Part shown: in pieces, positions 16,662 through 25,124 of the stretch
How positions within the stretch are numbered: position 1 is the first letter of the stretch
Layout of the letters: every line of letters begins with the position of its first letter
NCBI GenBank assembly: GCA_964630785.1
Contig: CAZVZG010000011.1
Span: forward strand, 62,001 to 126,000
Direction of reading: 5' to 3'
Source of the DNA: JADLCX01 sp964630785
GTDB taxonomy: Bacteria > Planctomycetota > Phycisphaerae > Phycisphaerales > UBA1924
DNA length: 64,000 nucleotides
Made by a program: the position numbers and the translations under genes
Notes under the pieces: generated by a model
Seen by the model: only the letters and a program-made list of their open reading frames with translations
Database searches by the model: none
Told to the model about the DNA's origin: nothing

Positions 16662-17573
16662 CTAACGTCGGGCGCGGACCGCCCGCGCCGTCACCACGCG
16701 GATCACTCCGTTCAACACAAGCAGCAGCACGATCAGCACCAGGATGCCCGCCCAGCCCACCTCTTTCTGGCTCTGGTACGGCCCGGTCACATACTGGAAA
16801 ACTTGCACGGTCAGCGACGGGAACGGTTCGGATGGGTCCAACGTCAGCACGCGGTTGCCCAGAGCGGTGAACAGGAGCGGCGCCGTCTCGCCCGCCGCCC
16901 GCGCCAAGGCAAGCATCACGCCGGTCACCACGCTCCCCGTGGCCGCGGGTAGCACGACCCTCAAAACCGTCTGCGCCTTGGTGGCACCGAGCGCCAGCGA
17001 ACCCGCGCGGTACGAATCGGGCACCAGACGGAGCATCTCCTCGGTCGTCCTCGCGACGATCGGCACGATGATGAACGCCAGCGCGAACGCCCCCGCCCAG
17101 CCGTTGAACGCCCCCAGCGGCACCACCACCAGTTGATACCCCAGGATCCCCACCACGATGCTCGGCACGCCCGAGAGCACGTCGGACACGAACCGGGTCG
17201 GGCGCGACAGCCACGTCTCCCTCGAATACTCGCACAGGTAGACACCCGTCAGCAGGCCCAGCGGCACGCCCACCGCCCCTGCCAGCGCCAGCAGCACCGC
17301 GGTGCCCACGATCGCGTGACGAAGGCCGCCCGCGTTGGTCACGTCGCCCGTCGGGTCCTGCGTGAACAGGCTCCACGAGATCGCCGGCGCGCCGAGCATC
17401 ACGAGGTACCCCGCGACCAGGAAGAGGATCGCCACCACGCCCGCCGCCGAACCGGCACACGCCCAGAACATCACGCCGCTCCGCAAGCGTCGCGGGGCCA
17501 GCGGCGATTCGGCGCGTCGCGGCCTCGCCGGTGGTTCAAGGCTTGATGATCGAGCAATGGCCGACACGTTCAC
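16662..17573 (-). CDS. pstA: phosphate ABC transporter permease PstA
   Basis: A 303-residue inner-membrane permease with six predicted helices after a basic N-terminal tail of about 35 residues. The coupling-loop motif for the ATPase is 'DSYRAGSLALGATKAQTVLRVVLP' (EAA-type, near residues 190-215), and 'ARAAGETAPLLFTA' is the PstA hallmark. With PstC it forms the phosphate channel. The start is GTG at 17573; a downstream ATG (about residue 35, at the first helix) is an alternative but would remove the tail only. It lies 21 bases after pstC and 104 bases before pstB. Confidence 0.95.
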   Translation of the reverse strand: MNVSAIARSSSLEPPARPRRAESPLAPRRLRSGVMFWACAGSAAGVVAILFLVAGYLVMLGAPAISWSLFTQDPTGDVTNAGGLRHAIVGTAVLLALAGAVGVPLGLLTGVYLCEYSRETWLSRPTRFVSDVLSGVPSIVVGILGYQLVVVPLGAFNGWAGAFALAFIIVPIVARTTEEMLRLVPDSYRAGSLALGATKAQTVLRVVLPAATGSVVTGVMLALARAAGETAPLLFTALGNRVLTLDPSEPFPSLTVQVFQYVTGPYQSQKEVGWAGILVLIVLLLVLNGVIRVVTARAVRARR

Positions 17574-17594
17574 TCCCGAACTCGTCCAATCCAG

Positions 17595-18707
17595 TCAGTT
17601 CGCCGCCGTCCTCGGCCCCCCCCCAGCGCCGCCGACCACGAGCCGGCGGGCGACGATGTTGATCACCAGCGACATCACCAGCAGCACCAGCGCGACCTCC
17701 AGCAGCGCGGCCCGGTGCAGGTCCGTGCTCGCCTCGGCAAACTCGTTGGCCAGGAGGCTTGACATGGTCTGGGCGGGTGCCAAAGGGCTCGGCACGATCT
17801 GGTTGTTGTTGCCGATCACCATCGTGACGGCCATCGTCTCCCCCGCCGCTCGGGCCAACCCCAGCATCACCGCGCCGAACAGCCCTGAGCGCCCATGCCT
17901 CAGCATCGCCACGCACGACTGCCACCACGTCGCCCCCAGCGCCAGCGTGCCCTCGATCTGCCCCTGTGGCACGCTCCGCAACACGTCGCGGCTCACCGCC
18001 GTCACGATCGGCAGGATCATGATCGCCAACATCATGCCGCCGCAGAGCATGTCGCGCCCGGTCAGCGGCAGCGGGCGCACGATCTCCTCCCCGCCCACGT
18101 GGATCGTCTGGTTGATCAGCCACCCCAGGCCCGGAACGTGCCCGGCCGCCAACGCGATCGCCGGTTCGATGCTCCCTTGCAGGAAGGGCGCAAGCACGAA
18201 AAGCCCCCAGATCCCATACGCCACGCTCGGGATCGACGCAAGAAACTCCACCAGGAAAGAGACCGGCCCCGCCACGCGCAGCCCCGGGGCGACGCGCACG
18301 ATGAACAACGCGGCCCCGAGGCTCAGCGGCACGGCCAGAACCAACGCCAGCACGGAGCTCACCGCCGTCCCGTAGATCACCGCCAGCGCCCCAAACGCCG
18401 GGGGCACCCTTTCCATCACGACCTCACCGTCTTCCAGCACGAGCTGGCCGTCCGGGCCGCGGGCCGGGCGCTCGATCTCGTTCGGTCGCCATTGCGTCGA
18501 AGTCAGGAACCCCAGACCGAAGGCCCGGATGCTCGGCAGCGAAGACCACACCAAGGCCCCTACCAGCACCGCGAGCATCAGCAGCACCGTCGCCGCCGAC
18601 CCGCGTGTCAGCACACCCAGCACACCGTCACCGAACCTCCCGCGCGCCCGCCTGCGGGCGGGAAAGGCTGGGGCGGCGGCCACGGGTTGGTCGTCGTCCT
18701 GGGTCAT
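17595..18707 (-). CDS. pstC: phosphate ABC transporter permease PstC
   Basis: A 370-residue permease with six core helices. 'FLVEFLASIPSVAYGIWGLF' is the typical PstC segment, the EAA loop is 'QIEGTLALGATWWQSCVAML', and 'GLARAAGETMAVTMVIGNN' follows. The large extracytoplasmic loop after helix 1 ('TSTQWRPNE...') is also typical, although here it carries an extra acidic insertion of about 25 residues. It pairs with PstA. The gene starts 18 bases after the pstS stop. Confidence 0.95.
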   Translation of the reverse strand: MTQDDDQPVAAAPAFPARRRARGRFGDGVLGVLTRGSAATVLLMLAVLVGALVWSSLPSIRAFGLGFLTSTQWRPNEIERPARGPDGQLVLEDGEVVMERVPPAFGALAVIYGTAVSSVLALVLAVPLSLGAALFIVRVAPGLRVAGPVSFLVEFLASIPSVAYGIWGLFVLAPFLQGSIEPAIALAAGHVPGLGWLINQTIHVGGEEIVRPLPLTGRDMLCGGMMLAIMILPIVTAVSRDVLRSVPQGQIEGTLALGATWWQSCVAMLRHGRSGLFGAVMLGLARAAGETMAVTMVIGNNNQIVPSPLAPAQTMSSLLANEFAEASTDLHRAALLEVALVLLVMSLVINIVARRLVVGGAGGGPRTAAN

Positions 18708-18725
18708 CGCGCAGGCTGGAAGGGT

Positions 18726-19862
18726 TCAGGGCTTGACCGGCTCCGCCAGCGGCCGGCCGTTGAAGGTGATCGTCGCCAGTGCCGCCGCCGCTCGCTCTCT
18801 CACCGCCGCGGGCAGCGGAGCATAACCCATCTCGGCCGCGAACGACTGGCCGCCCCGCTCCGAGACCGCCCATTTCAGGAACCCCGCCACCGCTCCCGCC
18901 TCCTCGATCGTTTCCGCGCTGGACAGGTCCTTATAGACAATCAGGTACGTAAACGACGCGATGGGGTAGGCCGACTGCCCCGAGCTGTCCCAGACGTCCG
19001 CCGCCAGCACGGTCCCTTTCCCAAACGCCCCGATCGCCCCCGCACCCGCCGCCGAAACCGCCTCCGGCGAAGCCCTCACATAGGCCCCCGCCCGGTTCAT
19101 CACACTCCCAAACAGGATCTTGTTCGCCGCCGCGAAGTTCGACTCGATGTACCCGATCGCCCCGGCGGTCTGCTGCACAACCGCGGCCACTCCCGCGTTG
19201 CCCTTGCCGCCCTGCCCCAGGGGCCACTGCACCTGCTTGCCGGCCCCGATCGTGTGCTTGAACTCGGTGCTCTGGGTCCCGAGGTACTTGGTCCAGACAA
19301 ACGTGGTCCCCGAGCCGTCGGTCCGCCACGCGGGCGTGACGGCCAGGTCGGGCAGCGTCACGCCGGGGTTGATCGCGGCGATCGCCCGGTCGTTCCACTT
19401 GGCGATCTTGCCCATGAAGATCCCCGCGAGCACCTCACCCGTGAACCGCAGCTCCTTTTCCACACCGGGCACGTTGTACGCGGGCACGACCCCGCCGGCG
19501 CACGAGGGAACCTGCACAAGTTTGCCCTCGCCGCCGAGGGCCGCGATCTCCTTTTTCGAGAGCGGAGCGTCGGTCCCGGCAAAGCCGACCGTCTTGTCCA
19601 TCAACGCCCGAACGCCCCCACCCGAGCCGATCCCGTTGTAATCGACGATCACGCCCGAGTGTGCTCGCCCGTACTCCACCACCCACTTCTTATACAAGGG
19701 CTCGGGAAACGTCGCCCCAGCGCCCGTCACCCTCGCCTCCTCCGCAGCCAGTCCCGATGTCCCCCATCCCCCCACTTCACCCCTCGACATACCGAATCCG
19801 CCCATCAGACCCAGCACCGCCACCGCCGCCCATCGAGTCACACCCAACACGCGCCCGCTCAT
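18726..19862 (-). CDS. pstS: periplasmic phosphate-binding protein
   Basis: A 378-residue phosphate-binding protein. A signal peptide covers about residues 1-35 (hydrophobic 'WAAVAVLGLMGGFG'). The mature protein begins with 'VTGAGATFPEPLYKKW', the standard PstS opening whose T and S residues bind phosphate, followed by 'YNGIGSGGGVRAL', 'VGFAGTDAPLS' and 'RTDGSGTTFVWTKYL'. The ATG at 19862 has a good ribosome site AAGGAG six bases upstream (19869-19874), which decides the start over an in-frame ATG at 19934. It is the first pst gene, 75 bases after the glutathione peroxidase-like gene. I found no clear Pho box there. Confidence 0.95.
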   Translation of the reverse strand: MSGRVLGVTRWAAVAVLGLMGGFGMSRGEVGGWGTSGLAAEEARVTGAGATFPEPLYKKWVVEYGRAHSGVIVDYNGIGSGGGVRALMDKTVGFAGTDAPLSKKEIAALGGEGKLVQVPSCAGGVVPAYNVPGVEKELRFTGEVLAGIFMGKIAKWNDRAIAAINPGVTLPDLAVTPAWRTDGSGTTFVWTKYLGTQSTEFKHTIGAGKQVQWPLGQGGKGNAGVAAVVQQTAGAIGYIESNFAAANKILFGSVMNRAGAYVRASPEAVSAAGAGAIGAFGKGTVLAADVWDSSGQSAYPIASFTYLIVYKDLSSAETIEEAGAVAGFLKWAVSERGGQSFAAEMGYAPLPAAVRERAAAALATITFNGRPLAEPVKP

Positions 19863-19937
19863 CACTCGCTCCTTTTCCAGTTTGCGATCACACCCAACAC
19901 CCCGCACGCCGATGGCTCTGGCCGCTTCGCACATTGG

Positions 19938-20642
19938 TTACGGCTTGGCCGCCAGCAGCGACTCGACCTGCTTCAGCAGCGCGGGGTCGTCGGGCTTGAC
20001 CTTGGGCTCGAACCGGGCCACAACGTTCCCATCACGATCCACAAGAAACTTGGTGAAGTTCCACTTCGGGTCGCCGCCGACGGGCGAGGGCTGGGCGGCC
20101 AGTTGCTTGTAGAGCGGGTTCTGGTCCGGGCCGGTCACGCTGATCTTCTCGAACATCGGGAACGTCACGCCGAACTTCGACGTGCAGAACTCAGCGATCT
20201 GCTCGTTCGTCCCCGGCTCCTGATGGCGGAAGTTGTCCGCCGGAAAGCCGAGGATCACCAGCCCGGCGTCCTTCTTGCTCTTGTAGAGCTTCTCCAGCCC
20301 CTCGTACTGCGGGGTGTAGCCGCACTTGCTCGCGACGTTCACGATCAGCAAGACCTTGCCCTTGTACTTGTCGAGCGACTCCTCCGCGCCGTCGATCCGC
20401 TTTATCTTGTGGTCGAGCACGTACGGCGACGCGGGCGCGGCGGGCTTCTCAACGGCCGTGCCCGCGGGCAACGGCGGCGATTTCGCGGGCGGCGAAGCCG
20501 GCGCGCGTTCGTGCGAGGACGCGGCGGTTTGCAGCGCGACCGCCACGCCGATCACCACGGCCAGAATCCCGCCGGAGGCGCACAGGAGCTTTGACTTCCC
20601 CTTTGCGTCCCCTTTCCCGCACGAGCAACATCCGCAGCCCAT
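19938..20642 (-). CDS. glutathione peroxidase-family protein, membrane-anchored
   Basis: A 234-residue thiol peroxidase. The catalytic region 'VNVASKCGYTPQYEGLEKLY' carries the peroxidatic Cys (family usual Cys or Sec), 'LGFPADNF' follows, and 'KWNFTKFLVDRDG' gives the conserved Trp-Asn pair. The usual resolving-Cys region reads 'AEFCTSKFGVTFPMF'. It should reduce hydroperoxides using thioredoxin-like donors. Unusually the N-terminus is 'MGCGCCSCGKGD' with five cysteines, then a membrane helix (about residues 20-40) and a Pro/Ala linker, so the enzyme is probably anchored facing outward with a cysteine cluster inside. The ATG at 20642 is used; the longer frame upstream overlaps the divergent gene. 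Confidence 0.85.
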   Translation of the reverse strand: MGCGCCSCGKGDAKGKSKLLCASGGILAVVIGVAVALQTAASSHERAPASPPAKSPPLPAGTAVEKPAAPASPYVLDHKIKRIDGAEESLDKYKGKVLLIVNVASKCGYTPQYEGLEKLYKSKKDAGLVILGFPADNFRHQEPGTNEQIAEFCTSKFGVTFPMFEKISVTGPDQNPLYKQLAAQPSPVGGDPKWNFTKFLVDRDGNVVARFEPKVKPDDPALLKQVESLLAAKP

Positions 20643-20687
20643 GTTCGGCCCTCCAGTGTGACCCGCAGATCGTAGGTACAGTCCCAC

Positions 20688-21542
20688 ATGATCCAACTGA
20701 CCCGCTCCGTGCGGTTCTGCATCAACCCCCCTGTTTCTCCCTCCCCCGCCACGCACCGCACCGGCCCGGCGGTCCCCGCCGCCGAGCCCGCGGACAACAC
20801 GTTCGCCGCCTTCCCCTCCATGCGCGGGCTCGGCCGCTACTACGAGCTCGCCGTCACCTGCCGCGGCGAGATCGACCCGGCCACGGGGTACTTCCTCAAC
20901 ATCAAGGCGATCGACGCGGCCGTGCGGACCGCCGCCCTGCCCATCGTCGAAACGGCCTGCCGCGATCAACCTGCGATCGAGCCTGCCGCGCTGCTGCCGG
21001 ACCTGCTGCGGGCAATCGACCGGCGGCTCGGCGGGTGCGTGTCGCGCCTGCGCTGGCAACTCACCCCGTACTATTCGCTGGAGATGGCCCCACACCCGCC
21101 CGACAAGCCCGGCGTCGTGCTCATGCGCCAGCAGTTCGAGTTCGCCGCATCGCACAGGCTCCACAGCCCGTCGATGAGCGACGAGCAGAACCGGGCCACC
21201 TATGGCAAGTGCAACAACCCCACCGGCCACGGGCACAACTACCGGATTGAACCGTGCGTGGCGATCGACGCCGCCCGCGCCGCGGGCGCGCCGCCATTCA
21301 CGCTCGCCGACCTTGAGCGGATCACCGCTCGCACGATCATCGACCGATACGACCACAAGCACCTCAACGCCGACACGCCCGAGTTTGGGCCCGGGGCGGA
21401 GGGAGGCGTGAACCCGTCGGTCGAGAACATCGCCCGCGTGTGCTTTGAGCGCCTGGATCCGGAAATCCGCGGCGAGGGTGTGACCCTGCGGAGCGTCACC
21501 GTCTGGGAAACCGACAAGACCAGTTGCACCTATCCCGGCTGA
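20688..21542 (+). CDS. double-domain 6-pyruvoyl-tetrahydropterin synthase-like protein
   Basis: A 284-residue protein built from two PTPS/QueD-type halves. The N-terminal half (about residues 45-130, 'RYYELAVTCRGEIDPATGYFLNIKAID') keeps the fold signature but lacks the zinc histidines. The C-terminal half (about 145-284) has the zinc site 'FAASHRLHS' and 'PTGHGHNYRI', the Cys in 'YGKCNN', and the 'DRYDHKHLN' and 'PSVENIAR' segments that complete the active site. Normal QueD/PTPS proteins are about 120-150 residues, so this is a fusion or duplication. It could act in queuosine or pterin synthesis; I cannot decide which. It is transcribed away from the peroxidase gene with only 45 bases between the starts. 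Confidence 0.85.
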   Translation: MIQLTRSVRFCINPPVSPSPATHRTGPAVPAAEPADNTFAAFPSMRGLGRYYELAVTCRGEIDPATGYFLNIKAIDAAVRTAALPIVETACRDQPAIEPAALLPDLLRAIDRRLGGCVSRLRWQLTPYYSLEMAPHPPDKPGVVLMRQQFEFAASHRLHSPSMSDEQNRATYGKCNNPTGHGHNYRIEPCVAIDAARAAGAPPFTLADLERITARTIIDRYDHKHLNADTPEFGPGAEGGVNPSVENIARVCFERLDPEIRGEGVTLRSVTVWETDKTSCTYPG

Positions 21543-22831
21543 GCGGTCGATTTCGACGCGGGGAGCGCGCCAAAGCCGATCGAGCCCCATACCGCCGCCG
21601 GGCTGTCGCTCTCGACGCCCCATTTCAGACGCGGCCCGCCTCCCCTCCCCCCCCAGCGCGAAGACGCACCGGCTTCACCCACGCCCGCCGTGACCTCGCC
21701 GAGCAGCCCAGCCGCCGACTCCGCGGAAGCGTCGGGCCGCAATGGGATGCGCCAGACCAACCGCCCCCGATCCTCGCCGCCGACCGGGCACGTCCACGCG
21801 ACCCACGGCCCCAGCCCGCCCAGCAGCCGTCCGAGCGCCCCGCCGTGCGACGCCTTCCATTTCGTGAGCGAATCCTCGACGCCCGGCCGCTCGGGGTCCG
21901 GGACGGTCGCGGCGTACACACCGATCACCCGCTCCGCCATCGGCCGCCACGCCGCCCGCCCCGCGACGACAAAGGCCCCATCGCCTCCGCCACTCCCCAA
22001 CTGGGCAACCGGCCAGTACGGCAGCGTGAGCGTTGCGTGGTGCACCGTCCCCGGCGGCTGCGAGCGGGCCGACCACGAAGCTTCGACCACCGCTAGCGGC
22101 GGTCCGGCGTATTCCGCCCCGAAAGCGCCGCCGATCCGAGGCAGCGACGGGTCTCGCGGAGGGACCGACACCGCGGGGATCAGCCGCACATGAAATCCGA
22201 TCACGCGCGCGTTCGCCACGCCCACCGACGCGAGCAGGCGCTGCCCCCGAGCCCCGATCGAAGCGAACTCGCCCGGGCATTGATGCCGGATCGCGTCGGC
22301 GTTGAGGGCCAACTCCGCGACGATCGGCCCAGCCGGAGAAGATGACGTTGCGCCCGCGACAGCCCGACGGTGCGCCGGCCACTCGGCAAAGCCCTCTGGC
22401 CCGAGCACGCCCGCCGCGGCACTCAACCGGTGATCGCCCACCGGCAGCACGATGCCGATATCTCGCGAGGAACCGTCGTCGCTCCACACGCGGGCGTTGA
22501 CTCCCGCGTTCTCACCGGGGGTCGTGGGCACGAGCCAGACCGCGACCACGCTCCCATTCGCGGCCGCATTCGCCGCCTCGTCGATGACTCGCTCGTCGTC
22601 GGCGCTCACAGGGCCAAAGGCTCCGATCCCCACGAGCGCCGCGCCCCGCAACGGTTCAACCGCCGCCGCACGGGCGGAGCCCCCGCCGCCGCCGGAGAGC
22701 GGCCGCAGATCGAGCCACGCAAACGCGAGCCATTCGCCGCGAATGCCGGGATCGATCGGCTCGGGCTCCGCACCCCCCGCCGACCGACCGACAGCCAGAA
22801 GCACCAGAAGCACGATGAAGGTTCGGAGCAT
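21530..22831 (-). CDS. exported protein of unknown function
   Basis: A 433-residue protein I do not recognise. It starts with a signal peptide ('MLRTFIVLLVLLAVGRSAGG', cleavage near residue 20). The rest is rich in Gly, Ala, Val and Trp with alternating hydrophobic strands, fitting a beta-rich secreted protein; there is no membrane helix and no enzyme motif I can name. Only two cysteines are seen. Start 22831 is chosen over 22861 because it begins the signal peptide cleanly. The gene converges with the PTPS-like gene and the two ends overlap by 13 bases. It diverges from the glycosyltransferase gene. Confidence 0.65.
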   Translation of the reverse strand: MLRTFIVLLVLLAVGRSAGGAEPEPIDPGIRGEWLAFAWLDLRPLSGGGGGSARAAAVEPLRGAALVGIGAFGPVSADDERVIDEAANAAANGSVVAVWLVPTTPGENAGVNARVWSDDGSSRDIGIVLPVGDHRLSAAAGVLGPEGFAEWPAHRRAVAGATSSSPAGPIVAELALNADAIRHQCPGEFASIGARGQRLLASVGVANARVIGFHVRLIPAVSVPPRDPSLPRIGGAFGAEYAGPPLAVVEASWSARSQPPGTVHHATLTLPYWPVAQLGSGGGDGAFVVAGRAAWRPMAERVIGVYAATVPDPERPGVEDSLTKWKASHGGALGRLLGGLGPWVAWTCPVGGEDRGRLVWRIPLRPDASAESAAGLLGEVTAGVGEAGASSRWGGRGGGPRLKWGVESDSPAAVWGSIGFGALPASKSTAQPG

Positions 22832-22905
22832 CCGGGCCATCTCCTTGCGGCCGGGGCCCATCGGAGCCCCCGTGACATCCGTGTACTATTGGCCCTTTCA
22901 TCGGC

Positions 22906-24003
22906 ATGAGCGTGCTTCCCAACCTCTTTCCCTCCTCCACCCCCTCCGGCCCGCGCCGCGTTCTGCTCATTCGGCCCAGCGCGCTCGGCGACGTTTGCCG
23001 CACGACGCCGGTGTTGGTGAGCCTCAGGCGGGCATACCCGAACGCGGCGATCGACTGGCTGGTGCAGGACTCTTTCGCTCCCGCAATCGCTCATCACCCG
23101 GACCTCGCCGAGGTCGTGCCCTTCCCCCGTCGCGCGATGGCCAAGTGGACCAGCCCCGCGACGTGGCCCGCCGTCCGTGCGTTCCTGCACACGCTCCGCG
23201 AGCGAGGCTACGACCTCGTGGTAGATGCCCAGGGCCTGGCCCGATCCGGACTCTTCGCCGCCGCCACGCGGGCGCCGCGCCGCGTCGGGCTCTTCAACGC
23301 CGCCGAACTCGGCTGGCTCGGCCTCACCGAAGGCGTGAACGCCCCCCGCAACCTGCACACGGTCGATCGGATGATGCTCGTGGCTCGCGCGGCCGGCGGA
23401 CTCGACGGCGCCGCCCAGCCGGACATGCGCCTGTATTCCAGCGGACCCGACCGCTCGTTCGTCCAGCGCAAACTCGGCCTGGGTTCGGACGGCCGCGGCG
23501 ACTACGTGCTGCTCGCCCCCACCACACGCTGGCCGGCCAAACAGTGGCCGGCTGACCGATTCGCAACGCTGGCCCGCCGGCTGCTGGATCCGACCTCCGC
23601 GGGAGGGGCGGGCGTGGATCGCGTGGTGTTTGTGGGGGCCTCGCACGAGCGCACGCAGTGCGAACCTCTGGCCGCGTTGGCGAGGATGGAGCCGCGCGTG
23701 GTCGACCTGGTTGGGAGGACCGAGATCGGCCAACTCATGGCGACGATTGAACCGGCGAGGTTGGTGATCGCCAGCGATTCGGCCGCGCTGCACATGGCGG
23801 TCGGTTTCGACCGGCCGCTCATCGGCCTCTTCGGACCGACACACATCTCGCTTGTCGGTCCGTACGGGCGGACGCACGACGTCATCCAGCACATCACACC
23901 AACCGATCGCCTTGACCACAAGGATCAGGCGACCGGCGGCCGGCTCATGGAGCGGATCACCGTTGACGAGGTTCTGGCCGCGGCCCGCGGGCGCTTGGCG
24001 TAA
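22906..24003 (+). CDS. glycosyltransferase family 9 (heptosyltransferase-like)
   Basis: A 365-residue GT-B enzyme of the ADP-heptose:LPS heptosyltransferase family. The N-terminal domain opens with 'VLLIRPSALGDVCRTTPVL', the acceptor-side signature of GT9. The C-terminal domain has the donor-binding segments 'LLAPTTRWPAKQWPADRFA' and 'LVIASDSAALHMAVGFDRPLIGLFGPT'. It should add a heptose-like sugar during outer-membrane glycan synthesis. The first 15 residues before the signature are Ser/Pro-rich. It stands alone between a divergent and a convergent gene, 18 bases from transaldolase. Confidence 0.92.
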   Translation: MSVLPNLFPSSTPSGPRRVLLIRPSALGDVCRTTPVLVSLRRAYPNAAIDWLVQDSFAPAIAHHPDLAEVVPFPRRAMAKWTSPATWPAVRAFLHTLRERGYDLVVDAQGLARSGLFAAATRAPRRVGLFNAAELGWLGLTEGVNAPRNLHTVDRMMLVARAAGGLDGAAQPDMRLYSSGPDRSFVQRKLGLGSDGRGDYVLLAPTTRWPAKQWPADRFATLARRLLDPTSAGGAGVDRVVFVGASHERTQCEPLAALARMEPRVVDLVGRTEIGQLMATIEPARLVIASDSAALHMAVGFDRPLIGLFGPTHISLVGPYGRTHDVIQHITPTDRLDHKDQATGGRLMERITVDEVLAAARGRLA

Positions 24004-24021
24004 CGCGGACAGAAACAGACC

Positions 24022-24669
24022 TCAACCGCCGAAGGCCTTCTTGTAGTCCTCGACGAACTTCTTGAGCCCAACGTCCGTCAGCGGGTGGCTCATCATCGTC
24101 TTGATCACGTTGAAGGGCACCGTGGCGATGTCGGCGCCGGCCAGGGCGCACTCGACCATGTGCTTGGGGTGGCGGATGCTCGCCGCCAGCACCTTGGTCG
24201 TGAAGCCGTAGTTGTCATAGATCTGGCGGATCTTGTGGATCAGCTCCATGCCGTCCTCGCCGATGTCGTCGATGCGCCCGATGAACGGGCTGATCAGGAA
24301 CGCGCCGGCCTTGGCGACCATCATCGCCTGCAAGGGCTGGAAGCAGAGGGTCATGTTGGTCCGCGTCCCCTCGTCGCTGAGCGTCTTGCACGCCTTGAGA
24401 CCGTCCATCGTGCAAGGCAGCTTGACCACGATGTTGGAAGCGATCTTGGCCCGCTCGCGACCTTCCTTGAGCATCCCCTGGTACTCGGTCGAGATGACCT
24501 CCGCCGAGACCGGGCCCTTCACCACCTCGCAGATCTGGCCCAGGCGCTTGCCATAGTCGATCTTCTCCTTGGCAATGAGAGAAGGATTGGTCGTCACGCC
24601 GTCGAGCACGCCCAGCGAGGCGGCTTCCTTGATCTCGTCGAGGTTCGCGGTATCGATGTACAGTTGCAT
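24022..24669 (-). CDS. tal: transaldolase / fructose-6-phosphate aldolase-like protein
   Basis: A 215-residue small-type transaldolase (TalC/Fsa group), the usual length for the group. It opens with 'QLYIDTANLDEIKEA' and 'DGVTTNPSLIAKE', carries the Schiff-base lysine in 'NIVVKLPCT' (near residue 85) and has 'LCFQPLQAMMVAKAGA' and 'DIATVPFNVIKTM'. It acts in the cytosol in the non-oxidative pentose phosphate pathway or as a related aldolase; the 'FQPLQA' wording (Gln present) leaves the exact activity open. The ATG at 24669 matches the family start; the frame extends upstream through non-coding DNA. Confidence 0.93.
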   Translation of the reverse strand: MQLYIDTANLDEIKEAASLGVLDGVTTNPSLIAKEKIDYGKRLGQICEVVKGPVSAEVISTEYQGMLKEGRERAKIASNIVVKLPCTMDGLKACKTLSDEGTRTNMTLCFQPLQAMMVAKAGAFLISPFIGRIDDIGEDGMELIHKIRQIYDNYGFTTKVLAASIRHPKHMVECALAGADIATVPFNVIKTMMSHPLTDVGLKKFVEDYKKAFGG

Positions 24670-24815
24670 GGGGGGCTCCGAAAAATGGGCAAACACGGCA
24701 AAGTTGGACAAACGACAATCGCGTTGCAGACCCGCGTCAGTTCTCCGCACTCCACCAGCAAAGGGGCCAGTCGATTCGATCGTATCCAGCCTCCCTCGCT
24801 CACAAGCTCTAGCCT

Positions 24816-25087
24816 TTACCGCGCCTCTGCGAGCGCTTTGCGCACGACAGACAGGCACTTGGTACCTCCGTCCGGCACATCGCCTCGTCCGCTTCGCGCA
24901 CGTTCGCTCCCACCGACGCCCCGGCACCTACGAGTTGATCGACGATGCGGCCCGTGATGACGCTCCGTTTGCGCACCGCGACGACCGCATCGGCGACGTC
25001 CACGACGCGATGAGCAAACCGCCTGGTCCGATCCAGAAACTCTTGTTGAAGGCGACGCACCGGGGTCTTCCTTTGCCCGATTGTCAC
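24816..25087 (-). pseudogene. broken four-helix-bundle (23S rRNA IVS-type) protein gene
   Basis: The frame beginning at 25087 encodes 'FLDRTRRFAHRVVDVADAV', then 'RIVDQLVGAGASVGANVREADEAMCRTE', the pattern of the small four-helix-bundle family often called S23/IVS proteins. After 'CRTE' the expected continuation ('KCLSVVRKALAEAR') is found in the next reading frame, and it stops where the family normally continues with 'YWL'. So there is a frameshift near 24860-24870 and a truncated C-terminus. Function of the intact family is unknown. The rest of 24670-25124 holds no other gene that I can see. Confidence 0.6.
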
Positions 25088-25124
25088 CCCTTCGCCCCAC
25101 TTGCTCCATTTGGGAGCGAAAGCT

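Noticed and set aside
16558..17460. N-terminal extension of the pstB frame to 605 residues
   Set aside because: It overlaps pstA in another frame and shows no homology to any transporter domain; PstB begins properly at 16557.
17895..20594. An 899-residue open frame on the plus strand
   Set aside because: It runs antisense through pstC, pstS and the peroxidase gene, with low-complexity Arg/Pro/His content.
20643..21623. Upstream extension of the peroxidase frame
   Set aside because: It is antisense to the PTPS-like gene and carries no signal; the ATG at 20642 starts a sensible N-terminus.
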